Assembly (NCBI GenBank): GCA_036874045.1
Contig: JAZBRI010000003.1
Location: forward strand, 7,328,501-7,392,500
DNA from: Cymodocea nodosa
Taxonomy: Eukaryota; Streptophyta; Magnoliopsida; Alismatales; Cymodoceaceae
DNA length: 64,000 bases
Reading direction: 5' to 3'
Shown: positions 1 through 12,600 of the stretch, in pieces
Layout of the letters: each line of letters starts with the position of its first letter
How positions within the stretch are numbered: position 1 is the first letter of the stretch
Notes under the pieces: model-generated
Database searches by the model: none
Seen by the model: the letters and a program-made list of their open reading frames with translations, nothing else
Told to the model about the DNA's origin: nothing
Position numbers and translations under genes: made by a program

Positions 1-436
1 AGCTGTGATTTTGTATGTTTAATGTTGTGTATTCTGCATTTATTTTTTAGAAAAAAAAAAGAAAGAATTTTGAAGTTTTTCATGTTCATTTTATAAACAA
101 ACAAAACAAAATATCAATCTAGTTTGTTGGTATCTGTTCTGGGAAACCAACTAGCTTGCTTATGAGCCACCAAAGGCATAGGAGCCTAGGTTCCACACAA
201 TACATTGATTTATTAATATCTGTTAAATGTTATTTTGTTTTATATTCTGTGTTTATCTAGGAATGAAAAGTTTTTTAGAATCAAAAATCGAAATATGTAG
301 AAAGAGATACAAATGGAACAAGGTATGTAACCAATTACTTATCTTGAATTTTAAATCAAACAAAACTTTATTCATGCCTGCTACAATTACTGTACTTATT
401 ATCAAATCTTTTACATTGAGGACAATGCAAAATGTA

Positions 437-451
437 GGTATGGGGGGGAGG
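437..451 (+). other. internal polypurine-tract-like site
   Basis: GGTATGGGGGGGAGG follows GGACAATGCAAAATGTA. The terminal tract at 1746-1758 has the same context (GCAAAATTTA then GGTATGGGGGAAG), so the element carries two related purine tracts about 1.3 kb apart. Athila/Tat elements often show a purine-rich motif after pol. Confidence 0.5.
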
Positions 452-1745
452 TAATTAAAGTAACAACCATGTAAGTTTGTTAATTAAAGGAATTAAAATG
501 GTACTGCAAAGTTTTGAGGAAATTGAAAATTTTTATGAACTTGCTGTAATTATCCGATAATTGAGACTGTAAAATTTTTATAAACTACTTGAATGTTATA
601 TTTAGAAGGCTATAGAAGATGCTATAGAATTTATTATTTATGTAAATCTAGATATAGTATCTTATGATTTTTCTGAATTTCATGAGTTTAACAGTTTCAC
701 GATTTTAAAATGAAATCAGAATATTTAATGCTTAATCAGAAAATTATCTGAAGTCCTGAAGGAGCTGAGATGTGAATTGTAGATTAAATGAAACACATAT
801 GATGAAAGATACATTTACTTTGACTAATTGAACTTGTAAAATGATTTATGTGTAGATTTTATTAAACTACAGATAAAGTATGAGCTTATTGTTATGGATT
901 CATATTTTTAGTAAATGATAGAAGTAGGATTATATGAGATTGGTGTTTTACTACATCTGTATTAATGAAATACGTGCATATACAGTATGTGATTAATGCT
1001 TTGTTTTGTGTGTGCATTTATTTTTAGAAAGAAAAAAAAAAACCTTGAGAGTTTATTGACTTGTTTGATCACTAGCCTTTTGTACTTGAGCAGATAGGTA
1101 TGTAAGGATTGTTGACCTGAAAAAGGACTCTGAAAATCTAGCAACCTAAGATCTTGATCAGATCTGGGATTGTTGATTGAAAGCTCGTTACATGGGTACA
1201 TTAGAAAGCTCTTGTATGATTCAAGCTTGTCAAATTAACTTTTAAAGTACAAAAAAAAAAAGGAAAAGAAAAAAAATATACTATTCTGAAAAGATACAAG
1301 TGTTTTGTGAAATACAGATATCTTATGAATCGAGTATATTTTCTGTTATCTAGAATTGCTGAAATATGAATCTGGAATTGACTTTTGAAGTTGTTTAATG
1401 GAAATACAATTCTTTATTCTACTTGTCTTAATCAGATTGAATTGGATTGTACTTTGATTCGTATGTTGTTGAAATTTCTTTTAGAAAATTTATTGGAAAA
1501 TTCAGGATTATAGATGATGAAAAGAAGAACAAACGATAATATAATTAACACTTATATGAAGATGATATACTTTGTATGTAATTTACATATATTCTAAATA
1601 TCTTTGCAGGTTGATTACTGAAACATACAGATTATATGTTTATGCCGAACAGAAGAAAAAAAACAAAAGGGGAAGAATTAATTCTAGTACTTTTTGAAAG
1701 ACCAATTAATTAGATCTTAGTTTGCTAAGGGACTAGCAAAATTTA

Positions 1746-1758
1746 GGTATGGGGGAAG
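1746..1758 (+). other. polypurine tract (plus-strand primer site)
   Basis: GGTATGGGGGAAG lies directly before the LTR start TGTTTAG, the expected position of the plus-strand primer in an LTR retrotransposon. Confidence 0.8.
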
Positions 1759-3610
1759 TGTTTAGAATGAAAAAGTGCATATTATTAATGGTTAAATGAT
1801 GGTTAATTGCATAATATTTAGCTTATCATATGAGAATTAAGTCATTATGTTATAATTGCACTGTTATATGCTTTAATTGAAGAATCTGCTTAATTTTGGG
1901 AAATTAATGTTAATTTAGTACATTTATGAACTATCGGTAAATTACAGGCTATGAAATTCTTAAGTATCCGAAAATACATCTAAGCATTGGATAGTTATAC
2001 CTGTAACTCTCCGAAATGTTATTTTATGTTTAAACTGTTGCTGACACATGTCGAGATCTGGTAGATTTACTTAAGTTATAACTCGTTAAGTTAGCATAAC
2101 TGTACGCGTTGAGTTGCTATATTGAACACTAAGGCAACGCGTTAGGTTAGCGTTATAAACTTAAGTTGTTATTTTTGCACGTGTTTTATTGTTACATCAA
2201 CGAAGGAAGTCTGTTGAGTTATCTGTAACTCCACAGACTATATATTTTCTAATATGCCAATGTAGCGGTTGCAGGAACAGATAGTTGGAAGGAAAAATCA
2301 CGTTCGCACGTATCACACAGGAATTCAATTGCGTAGGGAGAAAGAAATCGTCACCGTTGATCTGAAGGAAGGAAATCCAACCGATCATTCAAGCAGAAAC
2401 AGTTACCACTAAAGAAATATAAAAGAAAAGAAGAAAAAAAGAAAGAGTGTGATCGATGGACGGCCAGTGTATAAAGAGGAGGAGCACCGAGCTTTCTACA
2501 GACAGTATCGGCGATTCTCCGAAGTATCACACCAACCATCGTATCACCACCATAATCACCAATCATCGGAGGTCTGTGAGGATACTTGCCTGATGTCGGG
2601 TCGATTCTGAGCCAAACACAATGTCTGACAACCACTGTGAGGAGTGATCGCGTCGTAGGAAGGGAAGACATTTTCACCAAGCGCCGACTCATATTTCAGG
2701 AGATCGTAAAGCTTTTAGCCTTGGCTTCGGGTTGATGCTTGTATGTTGAAGAGGAGATCATCTTGCAATTCTGGACTCGCGATTCTATAGGGAGAGGAGA
2801 CAGAATTGTAAGTGGTTCAATTTTCAGTGGTGTAATCGCGTTGCAAGTAGTGTCGGAAGTATTTACTGTCAAGTGAGATTACTTTACATTTCACCTTTCG
2901 CCCATCACATCAAAACAAAAATACCAAAAACAACTTATCTTTGTTTGTATGTTGTATTTGAGTATTGTATTGTTTGTGTTGTATCGTGATTAATGTTATT
3001 TGTATCAGTTTTATGATTGTTTTATGTTAGTTTTAATTTTACAGTTTACTGAAATTGGTTTGTACAAAACAACTTAAAGATTTCAATGGTTACTGTTTGA
3101 ATCATCTGAATGTTAGTATTGCTTAATGATAAATCCAATGTTAACTAGCATTAAAAAGCTTAATTAATGTTATTTACAATCTGTGGAATCGCCCAATGGT
3201 TGGCCGAATTCCTCTGTAAATAGCAGCATTGTAAAGAAGAGATAGGCTCGTGGAGTTAACTTAAGTCCACGAGGATAGTCCGTTGAGTTATCATAACTCA
3301 ACGAACTTAGTTCGTTGAGTTAACTATAACTCAATGGAGTGCTTATTGAATATAAATTTGAATTGTTCACAATCAAACATTTCTTAAATTCGTCAACAAT
3401 TCACTGTGGGATTGACCTGTACTTGCACTCTGATACAATAGACACTGTGCACTTGCAGTTAAAGTACAAATTGGAATTAATATCTAAATTGTATTAAAGG
3501 TTGTTTGTTTACTTCTAAAAGAAAGAATAGGCATAAAGATAAATTAACTAAGTAAAAATAGAAGTAACAAATCCAAGTTTTTCTAGTGTAGTACTGGGAA
3601 AACACGAACA
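1759..3610 (+). repeat. Athila-like 3' LTR (1852 bp)
   Basis: It begins TGTTTAGAATG and ends GAACA, giving TGTTT/AAACA-type ends, and it aligns with the LTR at 54462-56624 at both ends. It is shorter because it has one rather than three G-box-bearing repeat units. Positions 2078-2183 differ from the other family copy and instead match a copia-3 LTR. Perfect short inverted repeats occur near the 3' end (CGTTGAGTTA 3281-3290 against TAACTCAACG 3294-3303). Confidence 0.85.
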
Positions 3611-4874
3611 CGCGATCACTCCTCACAGTGGTTGTTAGGCACTGTGTTTGGCTCAGAATCGACTCAACGTCAGAAAAGTATCCTCACAGACCTTCGATGG
3701 TTGGTAATTATGGTGGTGGTGGAGTTGGTTGGTGTGGTATTTTAGAGAATTGCTGACACTGCTTGTAGAAAGCTTGGTGATCATCCTCTACATACACTAG
3801 CCACACCCATCGGCCACCACCATGTTGCTTTTTTTCTTCTTTTCTTTTATATTTCTTTAATGGTAACTGCTTCTGCTTGAATGATCGGTTGGATTTCCTT
3901 CATTCATATCAATGACGATGATTTCTTCTTCCTTCGATGAGTGAATTCCTACGTGATACGTGCGATCGTGGTTTTTTTTCTTCCAACTGTTTTGTTCCTG
4001 CAACCGCTATAGTGGTATATTAGAAATAAATGGTCCATGGAGTTACAGATAACTCAATGGACTTGCTTCGTTGATTTAACTATAAAACATGTGCATAAAT
4101 TTAACTATCCGATGCTTAGGTGCATTTCAGATACTTACAAACTTAACTATCCGATGTCTAGATGCATTTCGGATAGTTACAAACTTAACTATCTGATGCT
4201 CAAATGTATTTCGAATAGTTATAGATAACTCACCGATATATAACTTAAGTCAATCTTCCAGATCATGACACGTGTCATCAGTAGTTTTATAATAAAGAAA
4301 TATTTCAAAGAGTTACAAGTCTAACTATTCGATGCTCAAATGCATTTCGAATAGTTAGAGATAACTCACCGAAAATCCACTTAAGTCATTCTTCTAGAAC
4401 ATGACATGTGTCATCAGCAGTTTTATAATAAAAGGAGATTTTGGAGAGTTACACATATAACTATCCGATACCCAACTGCAATTTCAGATAGTTAGAGATA
4501 ACTCACTAAAAGTCCACTTAAGTCATGCATTATGGTTTCAACACTTGTACTTCAGGAAATAATAAAATATTCTTTTAAAACATAACTGTTTGGTAATTTA
4601 AACATAACTCTTCGGTACATGTTTGGTACATTAAACATAACTGTTTGAAATAATAGAAAATTCGGATACTTAAGAATTTCACAGCCTGCAATTTACTAAC
4701 AGTTCAGAAATGCACTAAATTAACATTAATCCCCCGAAATTATGTAGATTCTTTCATTAAAGCATATAATAGTGCACTTATAACAAAATAGCTTAATTCT
4801 CATATGATAAACTAAATATTATACAATTAACCATCATTTAACCGTTAATATTATGCATTTTTTCATTCTAAACA
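3611..4874 (-). repeat. inverted partial Athila-like LTR
   Basis: This is the reverse complement of the left half of the same LTR family. For example 3611-3740 mirrors 2540-2655, and the end at 4874 (TTCTAAACA) is the reversed LTR start. It abuts the 3' LTR at 3610, which fits insertion of the left element into an older inverted LTR; the other half would lie left of the window. It contains several roughly 130-bp repeat units with CACGTGT-type boxes and TAACTATCCGA / TCGGATAGTTA motifs (4080-4520). Confidence 0.8.
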
Positions 4875-5213
4875 ACCTTTCACGCAATATACACTAAATT
4901 CTTCAAGTAAGTGTTTACTGAAGTATATGAATTGAAAACTTCAGAAAAAGGTTAGTTGGAGTTATGACCTGAAAGCTCAATTAGATTGGTTGGTTATTGC
5001 TTTTACCTTAAAGGAAGTGTTTGTAAGTTTGTGAAAGTTTAGTGAAGCCCTGCTTGGAGGTAAACTAGCCGTTAGTGGTGAATTACTTAAAAAATCTTGT
5101 GTGCATTTCTTTTATTATGTACTTACCATTTTACATTGTCAATTAATTATTCACTGTTAAGAAATAAATTTATTACCATTCACCTTCCTTTGGTAAGCCA
5201 TCAGGTATTAACA
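4875..5213 (+). repeat. copia-1 LTR fragment
   Basis: This is the reverse complement of the first ~330 bp of the copia-1 LTR at 10962-11300, ending in TAACA at 5213, the 3' end of that LTR in element orientation. The inverted Athila-like LTR (3611-4874) appears to have inserted into it. Confidence 0.75.
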
Positions 5214-6247
5214 TATATGTAATGACAAATAATAATAATATAATATAATAAAATATGATAAATTAAATACTTAAAATAAAATATATAAATATATATATTT
5301 TGGTTAAACCAATCATGTATATGCAATCTTTAAAATTATATATATAAATATATATTTATCAGTTTCACTCAAAACACATTCGATTTAATCGAAATCTTAA
5401 TAATTTAAAATTATTATTATATATGTTATGGTGGTTGAATCAAATTAATATCGATTCTACCAAATATAATAAAATTAAAAATAAAATTAATTATCAATTA
5501 AACTGAAAAGCAATCGGTTCAATCAATTCAATATATATATATTTAAAGTATCAATTGAATTGAACAAAATCGATTTAATCAATTTAAAAACATAAAAATT
5601 ATCGGTGGAATTGAAAAATTATTAGTTCAATTAATTCAATATATATATATATATATATATATAATTTTAAAATATCAATTGAATCGAAACAAAATCGATT
5701 CAATCAATTTAAAAACATAAAAAGTATTAATTGAACTGAAGGTTCAATCAATTCAATATATATATATATATTTTAAATAAAATTAATTTAACTAATTTAA
5801 AAATATAAAAATAAAATAAAATCGAAGAGTCATCGATTCAATTGATTAAAAAACACACACATATATATATAACATAATTATTGGTTGAAACGGATCATCG
5901 ATTAAATCATTTTCAATGTTAATAAATATTAATAATTTATAATCTATTGGTTGAATCAATATATTTGTGGTTCAACTGCTCTTTAATAAATAAATATATA
6001 AATAATAATAATATATTAATAAATATTTTTTTTCTTGACTCAACTAAGACATTTTAGTTTGACCAAGTTAAGTAAATATACATACATATATATTAAAATA
6101 ATAATAGTAAAAAAATATAATAATGATATAACATCTTTAAATAAAATTTTTTAAAAATTAAAAATACACATAAAATAAAATAAAATAATTATATAAAAAA
6201 TTTTAAAAAGAGAGAGAATAATATTAGAAATATATATATTTAAGAAT

Positions 6248-6283
<36 letters not shown>

Positions 6284-6429
6284 TAAATTAAAATTACACT
6301 AAAAAATTTAAGATGTAGACTTTTAACGTTAAAAATATGTTTATATTTTATGAACTTTAATGAATGTCATGTTTATATTGAACCACTGCATTTCCCTAAG
6401 GTGCACTATTAACGTACATAATTATATTT
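5214..6429. repeat. AT-rich intergenic tract with degenerate tandem repeats
   Basis: No gene is visible. Between about 5480 and 5840 a unit of roughly 120 bp recurs, marked by AATCAATTTAAAAACATAAAA followed by a TA-dinucleotide run (long run at 5639-5663). Inside it AATTGAATCGA (5677-5687) opposes TCGATTCAAT (5695-5704). A perfect 32-bp palindrome of AAT/ATT triplets is at 6254-6285. Confidence 0.6.
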
Positions 6430-6546
6430 AATTGTGCAGTGTCCCTTCGGAGGGCCCAAACCCGCTGCCGATAAAATCTCTCTGCGCGGGAAAGGTGTTG
6501 GGAAGATCGAAACCCCTCCGCAAAGCAGAGACAGACCAGAGGAGAA
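6430..6546 (+). promoter_or_regulatory. proximal promoter/5' leader of the FLIP-like gene: site II and E2F-like boxes
   Basis: Base composition turns GC-rich just before the start codon. GGGCCCAAA (6452-6460) contains the plant site II core (GGCCCA, reverse of TGGGCC), common in genes of dividing cells. GCGCGGGAAA (6484-6493) contains GCGGGAAA, an E2F-type site. Both suit a DNA-repair or replication-linked gene. The transcription start cannot be placed from sequence alone. Confidence 0.45.
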
Positions 6547-6633
6547 ATGGATTGCAATCGCGGGGGCGATGGGCGAAGAGAAAAGAAGCATCGGGATGCG
6601 AAGAGCATACTGGAAGCCATTAGATCATCTAGC
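6547..6633 (+). CDS. FLIP: FLIP-like gene, exon 1
   Basis: It encodes 29 residues from MDCNRGGDG to the SILEAIRSSS block and ends at a GTGAGC donor in phase 0. The ATG at 6547 is the one that leads into the family-like N-terminus. Overlapping frames on both strands here have no family resemblance. Confidence 0.72.
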
Positions 6634-9600
6634 GTGAGCACATTTCACTTCATCTCTCCACTCTACATTCCAGGGATGCGAGGTGAAAAATGATGCTTCA
6701 GTGGATTTCTTTCGGGCTTCATCTTATGTTAGGGCTTTTTTTTTTGGGTTTCGATACTTCGAGTACCATCGGTTTGGTGTTCGGTGCAATGTTTTCTAGG
6801 AATTGTGTTGCTGTATTTTTAGGTTTTGGATGGGGTTTTTGTATTGGATGCCATTATGTTGTAGCCTCGTTTGGATCGTCTTTTGGATTTTCGGTGTTGC
6901 ACGATAGATCACTATATCATGTGAACGAATGTAAATTTTGTTTTGCTTAGTTGATAATTTTGTTCTGATAATTTTCCAGCCGAAATGATTTATCCATTGC
7001 AGGCAATAGAAGATCGTGTTGCTCTCGTCGTTGAGCTCATTGATCTACAACAACTTGAGACAGATGAATTGGTTCTTGTTATCGAAAGCCTTCCAGTATC
7101 CTTTATTATTTTTTGTTTTATCTGGGAGAAAATATTTCTTTCTGATTGATTTAACTTTTTAATGGTTTCAGTTTTTGCATGTTTGCAATGATCCATGTTG
7201 ATTGTTTGGGGCAAGAGGTTTTTTAAGGATGCATTCTCAAATAGATTCATAAGATGAAATGGGATCTTTTTTATAAGTGGCGAAGGAATGCGGGCTATAT
7301 CTTTTCAATGTTCCTGGCCATTACATTAAAGAATCTGGCCTCTGCAAATGAAGGCCATAACTGGATGTCCTGAATGATTATTGATGATTCTGTTCAAATC
7401 ATTTTGTTACTTTCATAGTACATCTAGTTCTAATCAATGCATCCCTAATACATCTAAGTTCAGTTAGAAAACCTGCAAGGCTTGCATGATATTCTTACTA
7501 CAAATTAAAGAAAACATATTCATTATTAAAATTAAAGAACCATAATATTCACTCCATAACTCCAATTTATGCACACAATGAAGGATACATTGCAAATAGT
7601 ACCAAGAACACATATATATCAGCAAAGATGGTTTCTCCTCATTTTAACTTCTCCCACCTTTTGGGAATTGAAGTTCCTTAATATGACCATGGACATTGTG
7701 GGACGAGTCAATTTGTCCAGAAATGTGTCAATGCACATTAAATAAAGGGATATTGCATTTAGCTATGAAATACCTGGAATTGGAATTTTCCCACTATGCT
7801 TCCCAATTCATCATTCTTGGTACAAAGGTAAGTCGTAAGTGAGTGGGTAAAGAAATAAATAGACAATTTTTCTATGCTTGATATAATGGTCATTTGAAAA
7901 TAGAATAATTATTCCTTTGTCCACTATCAGGTGAGTGTGTGGTGTAGAAGTCATATAGAGGCCACATTCACATCAGTTGGCATAGAAGGACAACAACAAG
8001 ACCTCTTTCTTCAGGTAAAATCAGTCCATAAGGATCGTATATCCAAGGTGCCCCCTTTACTTCTCAATTGTGGAGATTCTATCTGTATGTTAGATAAAGA
8101 AGTCATGCCTTCCTGACTGTAAACAGTCTACTTGCAATTAACAATAGATAGAAATACTTGAAAGAAAATTATTTATGTAGTCGATGAGATTATGGTTTAG
8201 ATTGTAGTTATTGTTATTATATCTTTTGTATATCTTCATTCCAACATTAACTTTCTTTACCTAATAGAGCTATCTTATAAGACTTCTAAAATTTCCTTGA
8301 CAATCTTTTTAATATAAGCAGTTATTTTATTTTGAAGTTTATTTACCTCTCCATCTAGTTTACATATTCTTTCTTTTAATAAGTTATCTTTGAATATTAT
8401 TTTCTCTTTTCCTTTTAGATTCTACCACTTAATTTTTGGATTTTTTTGTACTTTAGTCTTTCCCTTAATCTTGATATTAACATTTACTACTAACAATTTA
8501 TATTGTGTGGTTAAGTTTTCTCATGAAATAACCTTATATAATCTTTGTACATTTATTGATTTATTTTTCTAGTTAGTAAAAAATCTATTTGACTAGTATT
8601 TGAATCACTTCTAAATGTAATTAAATGCTTCATTCTTTTCCTAAAATAAGTATTAGCTTCTAAAGGGTTGCAAGCTATGCTAAAGTCTAAAATTGAATTT
8701 TCTTTTTCATTTCTATTACCAAAACCAAGCATTCTATGATTTCTTTCATATCCTATGTTTTGCTTTCTTACATGATCATTTAGTTCCCCTCCAATAAAAA
8801 ACTTTTTACTAGTAGCTAAACCTTGAACTAAACTTTCCAAATCTTCCCAAAATTTCTATTTAATAACTTCTCCTAAACCTTGTTGTAGAGCATATGCACT
8901 AATTATAAGAACTATCTCAATTCCTATTTCAAGTTTAATCATTATAATTTTATCTTATATCCTTATTACTTCAATAACTTCATCTTTTAAATTTTTATCA
9001 ACTATTAGTTGAATCCGTTCCTATGTTTATCTTTTCCTGTTTATCACAATTTAAAACTACTCTCTTCAATTAACCTAGACTTTTTTCCTAACCATTTAGT
9101 TTTTTGCAAGTATAATATGTTAATTTTCCTTTTTATCATTATATTAACTAATTTCATATTCTTACTAGTCAAGGTATTCCAAGTTGTGAGCCTAATTTGA
9201 TGTTTTGGATTAACTTTTTTACCCACCCTATCCATTACAATATGAGATTCGTTGCTTATTTTCATTTGCATTTGGGTGCTGATGCAGAGCCCCTTGCTTG
9301 TGGAGCAATCCATCTGATCATCTTTAAATCATGATCAATCTTGTTTAATCCCCACATTAACATGCTTAGACTAACTAATCATTAAATTCTAATTAATATT
9401 TCTTAATTATGATCAATAAAGTCCCTAATTTCCTCTCTACTTAGGCAACTTGGCTCTTGAACTTGTGTTATTAGAATCTACTGGATATGCCTCTTGATAA
9501 CTTCATCTAGATGTTTTCATTACTTTCCTTGCACTTTCTTCCATCATTTGGTTTTCCTCATCTCAAGAGCGTAGAACTTCTCTATTTGATCTCTATAATT

Positions 9601-12600
9601 AGTCCATTAATATTTTATAATATATTCAAGGACTGAAGTGTTACAACCTACTTTGTAGACAATTTCTACAATCCTTATGCACAACTTATTGAATTTGCAT
9701 GTAGTATTTAAATATAGTTTATTACTTAAATGACAATTTTTTGTCTTTTTTGTGTTCTCAACGTTTTCATTTCTTTGCAGCTTATATTGGATTCTCTAAG
9801 CTTTTCATCTTCCATGATTTGTTTCTTCACAAATTCCCCATTTTTTGGGGATGTGGCGGTAATGCTAAATCTTGAAAATCTTATATTGGAGCACATTAAT
9901 CTAACAAGGGATTTAGTTACAGAAATCAAGGTATGCTTTGTCCAGTTTCATTATATCCAGCAATTCATGAGGATAGATATTTTGCTTTTTTATTAAATAT
10001 ATTTATGAAGCCAAACTTTTGTGTGTTGTCTAGGCATCATGTATATCCACTTTAAACTTAAGAAAAGAGCATTTAACATTGTTAAGATGTATCTAAACCA
10101 ATAAATGAAGTAAAAATAATATCAAAAAATTCATAAATTAACTTGTAATAAAAAATAAACAACATTAATTAATCAAAACAAAATGTCTAATTATCCAAAT
10201 TTAATTAAAAACCCTTTAAGGCCCTAACATCATTACAAATCTTTGTCAGATCCGGTACTGGTTCAAATAAAAGATTTAACTTTAAGATATACTGGGTATG
10301 AAAATTTTGTAGTATCATTTTTTGCCCAAATACCCACCTTAATAGCCTTGGGACATTTACAAGTAGGTAAGCACTTATGATCATGATTTCAACCAAATGA
10401 GGCATGAATAAGAAAGTAATGAAGAAAAAACATTGAGTTGGTTGTTCTCATTGTTGATCTTAATTTTTGAAGTACGTGCATCATTTGGCAACAATCATCC
10501 AATGCTTGTCCTAAAACAATCACGTGCTTGATTCATAGATGCTCAGATTTGGCCTTTTTTCTTGGTGTTGATGATAGCATCAAAATGTGAGAGGGAGGAG
10601 TTTTCATCATCATAAAGCTTACATTTAAGCAATGAATCAAAATGAAATTTAAGTGGAGAAATGTATGAAGGGTCTTGATCCTAATAATTGTTTTTTATTT
10701 ATTTTTAGATTTATGTGTCTGTTGTAAGCTAAATGCTTCAACTTAAAAGGGAGTGTTAGGGTTATGTAATAACAAAAGATAATTGTCTTACATTGTTTAT
10801 CATGGAATAGCCTCATCGTGTAATCTTTATTTACAGAGGCCTAGTCATATTTAATGGAATAATAATCTTCCACTTTTCCTTGTTTTCACAGGTGATTAAA
10901 AAAACTTTAGCCTACAGATTTCTCACATTGATGCATAAGCTTATACATCCTGCACAGATGATGTTAGGACTTGATGGCTTACCAGAAGGGGGGGTGAATG
11001 ATAATAAATTTATTTTTTAAAGGTGAATGATTAATTGACAATGTAAAATAATAAACACACAATAAAAGTAATGCACACAAAGTTTTTGGATGGTTCACTA
11101 CTAACGGTTAATCCACCCTCAAAGGATACTTGAGCTTCACTAAACTTTCACAAACTTACAAACACTTGCTTTAAGATTAAAGCAAAAACCAACCAATCAG
11201 ATTGAACTTTCTGGTCGTAGCTCCAACCAACCTTTCACTAAAGTTTTCAATTGGTGTACTTCAGCAAAAACACTTACTTGAGGAAATCACTATATATTAC
11301 GTGGAGAGTTTCTAAATTTGAATCTGTATTTGCTGATGATGATTTGATTTTGAAGATTTTCTTCTGTTGAGCTTGGTGTATAGATTTGTATGAGTAAAAA
11401 GCTATCTGACCTCATTGTCTGTTATTTGTATATATAACATTATGTGTAACGATTATATTCACTTCCGAAGGATGTATTCTGCTCTACTTATTGAATTTGC
11501 AGAACTAAATATGGTAAGTTACTGTTTAGGAAGGTGTTTCAAGATACCGTTTCGATTTCCTTTAACTTTTTGAAAGGTTATCTGTGTAACACTTCGAAGA
11601 ATGCTCGTAACTTACCGAAGAGCCATGTAAGTCCTTTTGCCACGTAGGATTTCAAGTTGTACACATGAGGTGTCATAAGATCGGATACTTATAATTGTAA
11701 TTTACCGAAATGTTCTTGACTATCGGATAGTTATCTATAGTAATTCTCCGATTTTCTTTTTCTGAGCTTCCGACTGCTTTCTTATTTCGACACGTACATA
11801 ATAGGATAACTTAAGTTTTGGATAGTTAAATCTGTAATCTACTGAAACTTTTTGTTTTCTGGATAGTTAACTTTTTAACTCTTTGAAAACTCCCTTTAAT
11901 TTCTATCTAGATTTCTACACGTGGGAAATTCAATGACTTAAATTTCGGATAGTTAGCCTTCCTAACTTTTCAATTTTCCTTGAGCTTTCGGATAGTTAGC
12001 GCTTTAATTCCGATCATTCAGCCAACTATCTTTAAAAAATCCTTTGAAGGTTTTGTAATTTCGGATAGTTACTTTTCTAATTGTCCGATGGTGATTCTAC
12101 TACTTAAAGCTTAATTCATCGGATACTTAGACTTGGTAACTTATTAAAATTCTGTCTCTTCCAGATAGTTAAGTCTGGTAACCTTTCGAAATCTTTTTTA
12201 TCATTTGCAACAAACTTTGAATTGTCTGTATCATCTTTTGCTTTTTTACTGAACTGTTATACTTGAGAAATACAATTTGATTCCTCACATTGATTTTTGC
12301 ATTATCAAAATCTAGAGGTCTTTTCAATCTCTTCCTTTTTGATAATGGCAAAAATCTTACAATATATTACATGTATTTCTCTCCCTATATATCTATACAG
12401 ATAATCACACAAGGAAAGGAATAGGATACAGAATTTGAGATTGAAAAGCTCCTATTTTTTTGAGATTACTCTCCCTGAGTTTACAACTCCTACTTTACTG
12501 TAGCCTACTAACAAGATATGGTTTTTCTCCCCTTTTTTGTCATTTGTCAAAAGGAGTGAGAAGTAAGATACTGACTTTGTGGAGCAATTATAACTGATTA

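Larger units (their letters stand above)
1..3610 (+). mobile_element. 3' end of an Athila-like Ty3/gypsy element (internal region plus 3' LTR)
   Basis: Positions 1-1758 are internal non-coding sequence that runs straight into a polypurine tract (1746-1758) and then an LTR (1759-3610). The same LTR family sits at 54462-56624, where it is followed by an Athila-type primer site and pol, which gives the superfamily. No reading frame of note occurs in 1-1758. The body of the element lies to the left of the window. Part of 820-1240 resembles the post-pol region of the copia-3 element at 42540-42960. Confidence 0.8.

Noticed and set aside
2351..2692. 113-residue minus-strand frame, with a relative at 55460-55684
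   Set aside because: It lies inside the Athila-like LTR and is poorly kept between LTR copies. Treated as a chance frame in LTR DNA.
6690..6950. 86-residue hydrophobic frame on the + strand after exon 1
   Set aside because: It lies wholly in intron 1, is Phe/Gly-rich from T- and G-rich DNA, and has no family resemblance.
10892..10957. Exon-like stretch after TTTTCACAG in intron 5 of the FLIP-like gene
   Set aside because: It has no usable donor, runs into the copia-1 insertion, and the family sequence joins exon 5 directly to exon 6.
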